This document shows positions 45,615 to 53,527 of a stretch of 64,000 nt of DNA, one piece after another (the first letter of the stretch is position 1; the number at the start of each line of letters is the position of its first letter). The DNA comes from Candidatus Mycolicibacterium alkanivorans (GTDB lineage Bacteria > Actinomycetota > Actinomycetes > Mycobacteriales > Mycobacteriaceae). Location: assembly GCF_022760805.1 (NCBI RefSeq), contig NZ_JAIVFL010000001.1:558001-622000 (forward strand), given 5' to 3'. The notes under the pieces were generated by a model. The model made no database searches. It was not told where the DNA came from and saw only the letters and a program-made list of their open reading frames with translations. Both the position numbers and the translations under genes were made by a program.

Positions 45615-46124
45615 TCAGTGATCGTCTTCCTCGGCGGGCGCGGGCGTCGAAACGCCGGGGGCGGACCAGGTTGCCTGCGCGCCGCTGTGACCGATGCGGA
45701 CGGTCTGCGCGAGGGTCCCCGCTGCCACCGCAACCGCCACTACCGTCAGCCCGATTGTCAGAATCCGGTCGCTGACTGTGCGGCGTCGCGCTGCCGGTCG
45801 GCGGAGCCACCGGTCGGCCGCAAGAACAGCCACGATCACGATCAACAGCCCGACGACCCAGGGCAGCAATGTCTCGCCCATCTCCGCATGCCGCTCGACC
45901 GCTGGGGTCTCGGTCACCCGCTCCTCAAGCGGCTTGCCGGACCACTCCATCAACGGCACCAACGCAACCGACAACGCGCACAACACCAGTGTGGTGGACT
46001 TGACAAGCCGCGGAACCCGGGGGACTAGCGCGACGACGCCGACGAGCAGCGCGGCCACCGGAACCGCAACCACCGTCAGGTGAGCAAACAAGGGATGGGC
46101 CGGTAGGCCAAACAGCTGATTCAC
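45615..46124 (-). CDS. DUF2231-family membrane protein
   Basis: 169 residues, four membrane helices, beginning NQLFGLPAHPLFAHLTVVAV; the paired HPLFAHL histidines are the hallmark of DUF2231 and may bind heme or metal. The C-terminus is acidic with His (PAEEDDH). It lies 59 bp upstream of the ferritin-like lipoprotein gene on the same strand. A TCCAAG direct repeat lies about 100 bp upstream of its GTG start. Confidence 0.8.
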   Translation of the reverse strand: MNQLFGLPAHPLFAHLTVVAVPVAALLVGVVALVPRVPRLVKSTTLVLCALSVALVPLMEWSGKPLEERVTETPAVERHAEMGETLLPWVVGLLIVIVAVLAADRWLRRPAARRRTVSDRILTIGLTVVAVAVAAGTLAQTVRIGHSGAQATWSAPGVSTPAPAEEDDH

Positions 46125-46501
46125 CAGGCCGTCTGCTTCGTCGATCCGGAAAACGCCTCGGCCACTGTCGGTCTCATGACGTCAGCCTAGATTCGAGCCG
46201 GTCAACGAAGATCCCGAAAGAATCCAAGGATTGTCCAAGATCTCGCCAGAGCCCATTAAAGACCACGCTTCGAGTGAAGCCGTCGACACGGCCGAACCCG
46301 CTGAGCCGAATGTTGAACAGCCAGCGCGATACTCGCTTGCCAACCGACTCCGCCGCGCAGAAATCGTCAATCCCTCTCGGCCGACCGCCAATGGCGCGCC
46401 GCCTTCGCTCCGCCCGAGGCTTTCGACCCCGCTGCAGGGCGTCGGCCGGCGACTTTTGACCCTGCATCGGCGCGTCCAACCGTGTATACCGTGAACCGAC
46501 G
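46125..46501. other. Divergent intergenic region before the transglutaminase-like gene
   Basis: 377 bp with no convincing gene. Its main feature is the TCCAAG direct repeat at 46223-46239. The remainder is moderately GC-rich without repeats or hairpins that stand out. Confidence 0.5.
46223..46239 (+). promoter_or_regulatory. Second TCCAAG-N5-TCCAAG direct repeat
   Basis: Half-sites at 46223-46228 and 46234-46239 repeat the motif and 11-bp step seen beside the response regulator, followed in both places by a GATCTCG sequence. It is about 99 bp upstream of the DUF2231 start (minus strand) and 263 bp upstream of the transglutaminase-like gene. Confidence 0.5.
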
Positions 46502-47359
46502 ATGCCGACTGTAGGGAATCCGTTGACCACTGCCGACCGCGACTATCTGAGCGAGACCGAGCTCCTCGACTATGGCCATGCCTCGTTGAGAACGCTGATT
46601 GAGGACCGTGGCTGGGAGTCGCTGCCCACCGGGCAGCGTATCGGCGCGGTTTACACCTTCGTGCGTGACGACATCCCATTCGGCTACAACCAAACTGACC
46701 CGATTCCGGCCTCCCGGGTCCTCGCCGACGGCTATGGGCAGTGCAACACCAAAACGATCCTGCTCATGGCGCTGCTGCGCGGCGTCGGTATCCCGTGTCG
46801 TTTCCACGGGGCAACGATCCACAAGCGGCTGCAAAAGGGGGTCGTCACCGGACTGTGGTATCGGCTGGCGCCGACCAACATCATCCACAGTTGGGTAGAA
46901 GTGCTCGTCGATGGCCGCTGGCTGGCGCTGGAGGGCGTCATCCTCGACACGGGGTACCTCGACGGTCTTCGGGCGATGGTACCGGGTGAACGTGGCGCCT
47001 TCCTCGGTTACGGCGTCGGGGCCAACGACCTCGCGAACCCACCGATCGATTGGCGCGGTGCCGACACGACCATCCAGATGACCGGTGTCAACGGCGATCT
47101 GGGCTGCTATGACAGTCCTGATGCGTTCTACGCCGAGCACGGCGCGAATCTGTCGGGGTTCAGGGACTGGCTGTACCGCCATGTTGTGCGGCAACGGATG
47201 AATAGGAAAGTGGCGTCGATCCGCGGTGGTGTCCCGGACGTGTCGTGTATCGCGCGTGCCGGCGCACCGGACGCGGTCGATCAGGCCCGGCGGCAGGGGC
47301 CACGGGCGGGGCGGGGAGCCGCCTCGGTGGATGACCCGGCGAGACATCGCGGCGCATAA
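46502..47359 (+). CDS. Transglutaminase-like cysteine protease-fold protein
   Basis: 285 residues with a transglutaminase-like core: Cys81 (DGYGQCNTKTILLMALL), His129 (IIHSWVEV) and an acidic partner near Glu144-Asp149 (LALEGVILD). Such proteins in bacteria act as peptidases or amide-transfer enzymes. No signal peptide. The C-terminal 40 residues are Arg/Ala-rich and may not be conserved. It stands alone between the redox island and the tRNA region. Confidence 0.8.
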   Translation: MPTVGNPLTTADRDYLSETELLDYGHASLRTLIEDRGWESLPTGQRIGAVYTFVRDDIPFGYNQTDPIPASRVLADGYGQCNTKTILLMALLRGVGIPCRFHGATIHKRLQKGVVTGLWYRLAPTNIIHSWVEVLVDGRWLALEGVILDTGYLDGLRAMVPGERGAFLGYGVGANDLANPPIDWRGADTTIQMTGVNGDLGCYDSPDAFYAEHGANLSGFRDWLYRHVVRQRMNRKVASIRGGVPDVSCIARAGAPDAVDQARRQGPRAGRGAASVDDPARHRGA

Positions 47360-47829
47360 CATTGCTGCGCTGTGGTCGATCGATGCTCGCTGACACCCTG
47401 CCGCTGGCCCTGGATCCCTTAGCGCTCGCACAGATTGAATGCCGGTCTGCGTGGAAGCCGCAATGCCACGTTGATCAACGGCTTTACGGGACTCCGTGAG
47501 GACGATGGTGACGGCGGCTGAGGATGGCGTTAGCGCACGTGTGAACTCCCGGCGATCGGAGTCCGCGAGAGTCGTTGCCCACCAATGCCCAGCCACTCAC
47601 CGACGGTGCCGTGGCGTCCTTTGGCAGCTTGCCCCCGTCAAGACGAGCGCGCTGATGGCGCTCTCGAAAGTCCCCAAGTGTGCTCATTGAAATTCCCCAC
47701 CCGAGGGCCGTGGTTACTGCAGATGTCTGGACCGGTACTGCCGACGATTTAATCAATGGTTCCAGCGGGAACGACCCATTGCGTGGGCTGTCCGGTGGCA
47801 GCGGCGACGAGGTCGAAATCAGCGTCGTA
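47360..47829. other. Gene-poor stretch between transglutaminase-like gene and RES remnant
   Basis: 470 bp with lower and patchy coding character. No intact gene is convincing on either strand. On the minus strand around 47668-47700 the sequences GGGGAATTTCAATGAGC and TGGGGACTTTCGAGAGC form two similar units, reminiscent of the terminal repeats of IS21-type elements, but no transposase sequence remains. Confidence 0.4.
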
Positions 47830-48221
47830 GTGGATCACGGCGAGTCCGCGTTCTTCCCCAGGCGTTCCAGGCCGAGCGCACCATCGACCGGTTTCGTGGT
47901 GATCCCCACCTATCCGGGTTGCGATTCACCCGAGAGCTTCGGTTGCTTGATCTGGTTGCAAACAGCGCCGGCACATTCGCATTATCGACTGGCCGCACTC
48001 GATTACACAGCACTGGGCCCGGCGCATCACAGAGGCGTTCCCCAACCTGGACGGCCTGCGCTACAACAGCCGGTTCGCCGGCGAACCGTGCATCACGCTG
48101 TTCATGCCCGCCGCCGATGCGATGCCCGCCAGGCCCCGTACTGTCCCTACCACTGACCCACCCCGACCTGACACTTCGGATCGCGAAGGCAGCTCAACGC
48201 CTGGGCTACCTGGTGGTCTAA
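47830..48221 (+). pseudogene. Remnant of a RES-domain protein gene
   Basis: RES proteins are NAD+-degrading toxins or relatives. Pieces in order but different frames: FQAERTIDRFRGDPHLSGL, RFTRELRLLDLVANSAGTF, then WARRITEAFPNLDGLRYNSR, and finally VLSLPLTHPDLTLRIAKAAQ plus RLGYLVV and stop, a normal RES C-terminus. The frame changes near 48025 and 48135. No antitoxin gene is visible upstream. It ends 164 bp from tRNA-Leu. Confidence 0.65.
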
Positions 48222-48384
48222 GCCGGACACCCATGCGAGACCGGACATTCTGCGCTGCCTGCGCTGCGACACTTGACTACCCGTCGCTCGGGCGTGCGGC
48301 ACAGACCGACCTCACCAAACACAAAGGTCACGACCTCTCTCGAGTTCGTGACCCTATGCCTGCAGTTCGTAGAACCGCTCGATG

Positions 48385-48467
48385 TGGGCGAAGGGGGACT
48401 TGAACCCCCACGTCCCGAAGGACACTGGCACCTGAAGCCAGCGCGTCTGCCATTCCGCCACTCGCCC
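48385..48467 (-). tRNA. leuT: tRNA-Leu (anticodon CAG)
   Basis: 83 nt. Acceptor GGGCGAG pairs with TTCGCCC, the anticodon stem CTGGC/GCCAG encloses TTCAGGT (anticodon CAG), a type II variable arm follows, and the T-arm is GGGGG-TTCAAGT-CCCCC. CCA is not encoded. Same place and orientation relative to fhaA as leuT in M. tuberculosis. Confidence 0.95.
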
Positions 48468-48703
48468 GAAACAACCGGGGGAGCGTATCACGGTTGAGGG
48501 GGTTGTCCTCAACCGTACCCCCAGCTCCGATGGGCCCGCGGCCCCTCGATTCGCGGCTGCCCATCGCCCCTCTGGCCTGCTGTAACACGTTTCTCAGAGT
48601 TCTCATGGGACGGTGCGCCAACCTGGGCCGATACCATTCAAGAGAAAGAAGGCGGCGGCGCGACACGCGTCGAACACGTATCGGACTCGAGGCAGGCGGT
48701 GAG

Positions 48704-50083
48704 ATGAGCAACCAGAAGGGTCTGGTTCAACGCATCGAGCGCAAACTCGAGAACACCGTGGGCGATGCGTTCGCCCGAGTGTTCGGTGGGTCCATCGTTC
48801 CGCAGGAAGTGGAAGCGCTGCTGCGGCGGGAGGCCTCCGACGGTGTGCAAACGCTTCCCGGCGATCGTTTTTTGGCGCCGAATGAATACGTCATTACCCT
48901 CAGTGGGTCCGATTTCGAGAAGGTCAGCGCCGATCGCGATCTCACGTCGGACACATTTGCCAAACACTTGAAGAGATACGTCTCTGAACAGGAATGGCAA
49001 ACGTATGGTGATGTCGTCGTCAGATTCGAGCCGTCGCCGAGCCTGCACACCGGCCAGTACCGTGCGCGTGGCGTCGTCAATCCGGATGCCAACCCCCACC
49101 CGTCCGCAGGCGCAACCGCCCCAGCAGAATCGAACCATGCGTTCACCGCAGAACCAGGAGTACCACCGATGAGCGATAACCCGAGCTACGGCGGCGACCA
49201 GGGTCAGGGGCGGCCCGCCGACGACTATTACGACGAGCGCTACGGCCGTCCGCAGGAGGAGCCGCGCGCCGGCGCCCCCGAGCGGGGTGGCCCCGGTGGA
49301 TACGCGGCTCCGCCCAACGAGCCGGGCTACGCCCCGCGCGGCGGCTACCCCGAGCAGGGCGGCTACCAGCAGGGCTACGCGCCCGCCGGCCAGGGATACG
49401 AGCAGCGGCCCCCGGCCGGCGGCTACGACCAGGGCTACCGGCAGCCCCCGCCCGGCTATGGACCCCCGCCGGCGGCGCCCTACGGTCCGCCTCCCGCCGG
49501 CGGCTATGGTGCCCCGCCGCCCAGTGACTATGACTACGGCCGTGCGCCGCGGCGTCACGAGGAGCCCGGCTACGGCCGTCCCGAGCCCCGCCCGGCCTAC
49601 CCGGACCAGGGCGGCTACGAGCAGCAGCAGGGCTCCGGCGCCGGCTACGACCAGGGTTACCGCCAGCCCGAGTACCCCCGCTATGACCAGGGCGGCTACG
49701 CCGAGCCGGCCGGCCGTGACTACGACTTCGGTCAGCCCGCCGGTGGTGGCTACGGCGGCTACGGCCAGCCGGCCCAGCCCGAGTACCCGGCGACCGGCCA
49801 CAGCGTCACCCTGCAGCTCGATGACGGCAGCGGCCGCACCTACCAGCTGCGCGAAGGCGCCAACGTCATCGGCCGCGGCCAGGATGCCCAGTTCCGCCTG
49901 CCTGACACCGGGGTGTCGCGCCGGCATCTGGAGATCCGCTGGGACGGCCAGGTGGCGTTGCTCTCCGACCTGAACTCGACCAACGGGACGACGGTCAACA
50001 ACGCGCCCGTTCAGGAGTGGCAGCTGGCCGACGGCGACGTCATCCGGCTCGGCCACTCCGAGATCATCGTCCGCGTTCACTGA
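48704..50083 (+). CDS. fhaA: FhaA, FHA-domain protein (PknB substrate)
   Basis: 459 residues: DUF3662 domain (1-120, GLVQRIERKLENTVGDAFA), a long Gly/Tyr/Pro/Gln-rich linker with GYDQGYRQP-type repeats (about 160-375) and a C-terminal FHA domain (ANVIGRGQDAQFRLPDTGVS; SDLNSTNGTTVNN). FhaA binds phosphorylated partners such as the MviN pseudokinase and tunes peptidoglycan synthesis. ATG 48704 gives the conserved N-terminus MSNQKGLVQRIE. First gene of the region, 149 bp ahead of fhaB. Confidence 0.95.
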   Translation: MSNQKGLVQRIERKLENTVGDAFARVFGGSIVPQEVEALLRREASDGVQTLPGDRFLAPNEYVITLSGSDFEKVSADRDLTSDTFAKHLKRYVSEQEWQTYGDVVVRFEPSPSLHTGQYRARGVVNPDANPHPSAGATAPAESNHAFTAEPGVPPMSDNPSYGGDQGQGRPADDYYDERYGRPQEEPRAGAPERGGPGGYAAPPNEPGYAPRGGYPEQGGYQQGYAPAGQGYEQRPPAGGYDQGYRQPPPGYGPPPAAPYGPPPAGGYGAPPPSDYDYGRAPRRHEEPGYGRPEPRPAYPDQGGYEQQQGSGAGYDQGYRQPEYPRYDQGGYAEPAGRDYDFGQPAGGGYGGYGQPAQPEYPATGHSVTLQLDDGSGRTYQLREGANVIGRGQDAQFRLPDTGVSRRHLEIRWDGQVALLSDLNSTNGTTVNNAPVQEWQLADGDVIRLGHSEIIVRVH

Positions 50084-50232
50084 GGTCGGCGGGGCCGCGG
50101 CTTGGGCGATGCTGTTGGGCTTCACCCTCGTCGGCTCCGGCGTCCCAGTATCGTGACGGTGCCGCGGTCGGCCCGGTGTCAGCGGGTTTCGCCGGGACGG
50201 CGACAGCGGTGCGAGGACGGAGAGGACGCCGG

Positions 50233-50700
50233 ATGCAGGGACTAGTTCTGCAGCTGACGCGCGCCGGTTTCCTCCTGCTGCTCTGGCTGTTCATCTGGTC
50301 GGTGCTGCGCATCCTGCGCAACGACATCTACGCCCCCACCGGCGCGGTGATGGTCCGCCGCGGCTTGGCGCTGCGCGGCTCCCTGCTGCCCTCCCGCCAG
50401 CAACGCCACGCCGCCCGCTATCTGGTGGTCACCGAGGGCGCGTTGGCCGGCACCCGCATCACGCTGGGCACCCAGCCAGTGCTGATCGGCCGGGCCGACG
50501 ACTCCACCCTGGTTCTCACCGACGACTACGCGTCGACCCGGCACGCCCGACTGTCCCAGCGCGGCTCCGATTGGTACGTAGAAGACCTAGGATCGACCAA
50601 CGGCACATACCTCGACAGGGCGAAGGTGACGACGGCAGTACGCGTTCCGATCGGCACGCCGGTTCACGTCGGCAAGACGGTAATCGAGCTACGCCCGTGA
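50233..50700 (+). CDS. fhaB: FhaB (FipA), FHA-domain protein
   Basis: 155 residues, the same length as in M. tuberculosis. One N-terminal membrane helix (LTRAGFLLLLWLFIWSVL) and a C-terminal FHA domain (LIGRADDSTLVLTDDYASTR; LGSTNGTYLD). It binds phosphorylated division proteins and links FtsZ and FtsQ under stress. Its stop overlaps the GTG of pstP, so the operon is translationally coupled. Confidence 0.95.
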   Translation: MQGLVLQLTRAGFLLLLWLFIWSVLRILRNDIYAPTGAVMVRRGLALRGSLLPSRQQRHAARYLVVTEGALAGTRITLGTQPVLIGRADDSTLVLTDDYASTRHARLSQRGSDWYVEDLGSTNGTYLDRAKVTTAVRVPIGTPVHVGKTVIELRP

Positions 50701-52124
50701 CACTGGTCCTGCGCTACGCCGCCCGCAGCGACCGCGGCCTGGTTCGCGCCAACAATGAAGACTCCGTCTACGCCGGCGCTCGGCTGCTGGCGCTGGCCGA
50801 CGGGATGGGCGGGCACGCCGCCGGTGAGGTGGCCTCCCAGCTGGTGATCGCCGCGCTGGCCCATCTCGACGACGACGAGCCCGGTGGCGACCTGCTGAGC
50901 AAGCTCGAGGAGGCGGTCCGCGAAGGCAACTCCGCCATCGCCGCGCACGTCGAGATCGAGCCCGAGCTCGAAGGCATGGGCACAACGCTGACCGCAATCC
51001 TGTTCGCGGGCAACAGACTTGGGCTGGTACACATCGGCGACTCGCGTGGGTATCTGCTGCGCGACGGCGAGCTGACGCAGATCACCAAGGACGACACCTT
51101 CGTGCAGACCCTGGTCGACGAGGGCCGGATCACCGCCGAGGAGGCGCACAGCCACCCGCAGCGTTCGCTGATCATGCGCGCGCTCACCGGTCATGAAGTG
51201 GAGCCGACGCTGATCATGCGGGAGGCCCGCGAGGGCGACCGCTACCTGCTGTGCTCCGACGGCCTGTCCGACCCGGTCAGCCACGAGACGATCCTGGAAG
51301 CGCTGCAGCTCTCCGATGTCGCCGAGAGCGCCGACCGGCTCATCGAGCTCGCGCTGCGAGGCGGGGGACCGGACAACGTGACCGTGGTGGTCGCCGACGT
51401 CGTCGACCACGACTACGGCGGCCAGACCCAGCCGATCCTGGCCGGTGCGGTCTCCAGCGACGACGACCACGTCGCACCGCCCAACACTGCCGCCGGCCGT
51501 GCGTCGGCCATCAACCCTCGGCCCAACGTCGCCAAACGAGTGGTGCCCGAGCCCGAGCCCCCACCCAAGCCGCGCTCACGCAGGCGGATGTTCATCGCCG
51601 CCGCGCTGGTCCTGCTGCTGGCGCTGGCCGGGTTGGCGGTAGGCCGCGAGATCATCCGCGCCAACTACTACGTCGGCGCCTACAACGGGACCGTGGCGAT
51701 CATGCGCGGGATCCAGGGTTCGATCCTCGGCTATCCCCTACAGGAGCCCTACCTGCTGGGCTGCCTGAACGACCGCAATGAGCTCTCGCAGATCAGCTAC
51801 GGGCGGGCCACCAGCTCGCTGGGCTGCCAGCTGATTCAGCTGCAGGATCTGCGCCCCTCCGAACGCACCCAGGTCTCGGCCGGACTGCCCGCCGGAAGTC
51901 TCGACAACGCGATCGGCCAGCTGCGTGAACTGGCCCGCAGTTCACTGCTGCCGCCGTGTGCGCCACCCGCGCCGCCCGCGCCGCCGGTGCCCAAGACGCC
52001 CGCGCCCACCCCCGCGCCGGTGCCCAAGTCGGCTCCCGCGCCGACTCCGGCCCCGTCGCCGACGGTGACTCAGTTGCCCGCGCCGCCGCAGAAGCCGGGT
52101 GTTGACTGCAGGGTGGCGGCATGA
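50697..52124 (+). CDS. pstP: PstP, PP2C-type Ser/Thr phosphatase
   Basis: 475 residues: PP2C domain (1-240) with metal-binding DGMGGHAAGE, GDSRGYLLRDG, CSDGLSD and GGPDNVTVV; membrane helix near 300 (MFIAAALVLLLALAGLAVG); exported C-terminal region ending in a Pro-rich tail. It dephosphorylates PknA, PknB and their substrates. Start GTG 50697 overlaps the fhaB stop; the stop overlaps rodA (ATGA). Confidence 0.96.
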   Translation: MTLVLRYAARSDRGLVRANNEDSVYAGARLLALADGMGGHAAGEVASQLVIAALAHLDDDEPGGDLLSKLEEAVREGNSAIAAHVEIEPELEGMGTTLTAILFAGNRLGLVHIGDSRGYLLRDGELTQITKDDTFVQTLVDEGRITAEEAHSHPQRSLIMRALTGHEVEPTLIMREAREGDRYLLCSDGLSDPVSHETILEALQLSDVAESADRLIELALRGGGPDNVTVVVADVVDHDYGGQTQPILAGAVSSDDDHVAPPNTAAGRASAINPRPNVAKRVVPEPEPPPKPRSRRRMFIAAALVLLLALAGLAVGREIIRANYYVGAYNGTVAIMRGIQGSILGYPLQEPYLLGCLNDRNELSQISYGRATSSLGCQLIQLQDLRPSERTQVSAGLPAGSLDNAIGQLRELARSSLLPPCAPPAPPAPPVPKTPAPTPAPVPKSAPAPTPAPSPTVTQLPAPPQKPGVDCRVAA

Positions 52125-53527
52125 CGACCCAGCCGCAGTCGCCGGCGGCGGTGGCGCCCTTGACCCCGACCCGCCGCAACGCCGAACTGGCGCTGCTGTG
52201 CTTCGCGACCCTGATCACCTTCGTCGCGCTGATCATCGTGGAGGCCAGCCAGGAGCAGGGCATCAGCTGGGATCTGGCCAGCTCCACGCTGGCCTTCCTG
52301 ACGCTGTTCGTCTGCGCGCACCTGGCCATTCGGCGCTTCGCCCCGTACGCCGACCCGGTGCTGCTACCGGTGGTCGCGCTGCTCAACGGCCTGGGCCTGG
52401 TGATGATCCACCGCCTCGACCTGGTGCAGCGTGCGCTGTCGCCGTCGTCGCGGGGCCCCAGCGACTCCCAGCAGATGCTGTGGACACTGGTGGGCGTCGT
52501 CGGCTTCTCTCTGGTGGTGATCGTCCTCAAGGACCACCGGATCCTGGCCCGCTACGGCTACGTCTGCGGACTGGCCGGCCTGGTGCTGCTGGCCATTCCC
52601 GCGCTGTTGCCCGCGCACTTCTCCGAGACCAACGGCGCCAAGATCTGGATTCGCTTCCCCGGCTTCAGTATTCAGCCTGCCGAATTCTCCAAGATCCTTC
52701 TGCTGATCTTCTTCGCCGCGGTTCTGGTGGCCAAGCGCAGCCTGTTCACCAGCGCCGGCAAGCACGTCCTTGGCATGGACGTGCCCCGCCCGCGCGACCT
52801 GGCCCCGCTGCTGGTGGCGTGGATCGCCTCGGTGGGCGTCATGGTCTTCGAGAAGGACCTCGGCACCTCACTGCTGCTCTACGCATCGTTTCTGGTGATG
52901 GTCTACATCGCCACCGAGCGGTTCAGCTGGCTGGCCATCGGCCTGACGCTGTTCGCCGCGGGCAGCGTGGCGGCCTACCACCTGTTCGGCCACGTCCGGG
53001 TCCGGGTGCAGACGTGGCTGGATCCGTTCGCCGACCCCGAGGGCTCGGGCTACCAGATGGTGCAGTCGCAGTTCAGTTTCGCCACCGGCGGCATCTTCGG
53101 CACCGGGCTGGGCAACGGGCAGCCCGGTGCCGTGCCCGCAGCGTCGACGGACTTCATCATCGCCGCGGTCGGTGAGGAACTGGGGCTCGTCGGGCTGGCC
53201 GGGGTGCTGATGCTGTACACCATCGTGATCGTCCGCGGCCTGCGCACCGCGATCGCGGTGCGCGACAGCTTCGGCAAGCTGCTGGCGGCTGGGCTGTCCT
53301 CGACGCTGGCGATCCAGCTGTTCATCGTCGTCGGCGGCGTCACCGGGCTGATCCCGCTGACCGGATTGACCACCCCGTGGATGTCCTACGGCGGCTCGTC
53401 GCTGGTGGCCAACTACCTGTTGCTGGCCATCCTGGTGAAGATCTCGCACGCAGCGCGACGCCCGATCATGACCCGCCCGCACACCTCCATCGCGGCGGCG
53501 GGTACCGAGGTGATCGAGCGGGTATGA
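52121..53527 (+). CDS. rodA: RodA, SEDS peptidoglycan glycosyltransferase
   Basis: 468 residues, about 12 membrane helices, SEDS family. RodA polymerises lipid II into glycan strands during elongation together with a class B penicillin-binding protein, here PbpA. Conserved stretches: RFPGFSIQPAEFSKILLL and TPWMSYGGSSLVANYLLLA. The start overlaps the pstP stop and the stop overlaps the pbpA start. Confidence 0.95.
   Translation: MTTQPQSPAAVAPLTPTRRNAELALLCFATLITFVALIIVEASQEQGISWDLASSTLAFLTLFVCAHLAIRRFAPYADPVLLPVVALLNGLGLVMIHRLDLVQRALSPSSRGPSDSQQMLWTLVGVVGFSLVVIVLKDHRILARYGYVCGLAGLVLLAIPALLPAHFSETNGAKIWIRFPGFSIQPAEFSKILLLIFFAAVLVAKRSLFTSAGKHVLGMDVPRPRDLAPLLVAWIASVGVMVFEKDLGTSLLLYASFLVMVYIATERFSWLAIGLTLFAAGSVAAYHLFGHVRVRVQTWLDPFADPEGSGYQMVQSQFSFATGGIFGTGLGNGQPGAVPAASTDFIIAAVGEELGLVGLAGVLMLYTIVIVRGLRTAIAVRDSFGKLLAAGLSSTLAIQLFIVVGGVTGLIPLTGLTTPWMSYGGSSLVANYLLLAILVKISHAARRPIMTRPHTSIAAAGTEVIERV

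Noticed and set aside
47668..47700. GGGGACTTTCGAG as a DosR box
   Set aside because: Only one half-site fits and no intact gene follows; it looks more like part of IS21-type end repeats.
31265..48384. The variable region as a prophage or integrative conjugative element
   Set aside because: No integrase, capsid, relaxase or conjugation genes, and no second copy of the tRNA-Leu 3' end near whiB5.
49200..49760. Repeat array in fhaA considered as CRISPR or tandem DNA repeat
   Set aside because: The repetition follows codons of a Gly/Tyr/Gln/Pro linker and has no uniform repeat or unique spacers. No CRISPR array was seen anywhere in the window.
48638..50125. 495-codon open frame opposite fhaA
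   Set aside because: Mirror of the Gly/Tyr/Pro repeat region of fhaA; low-complexity Val/Ala/Gly sequence without homology features.
52099..53175. 358-codon frame within rodA in another phase
   Set aside because: Arg/Gly/Pro/His-rich frame overlapping a clear SEDS membrane protein.
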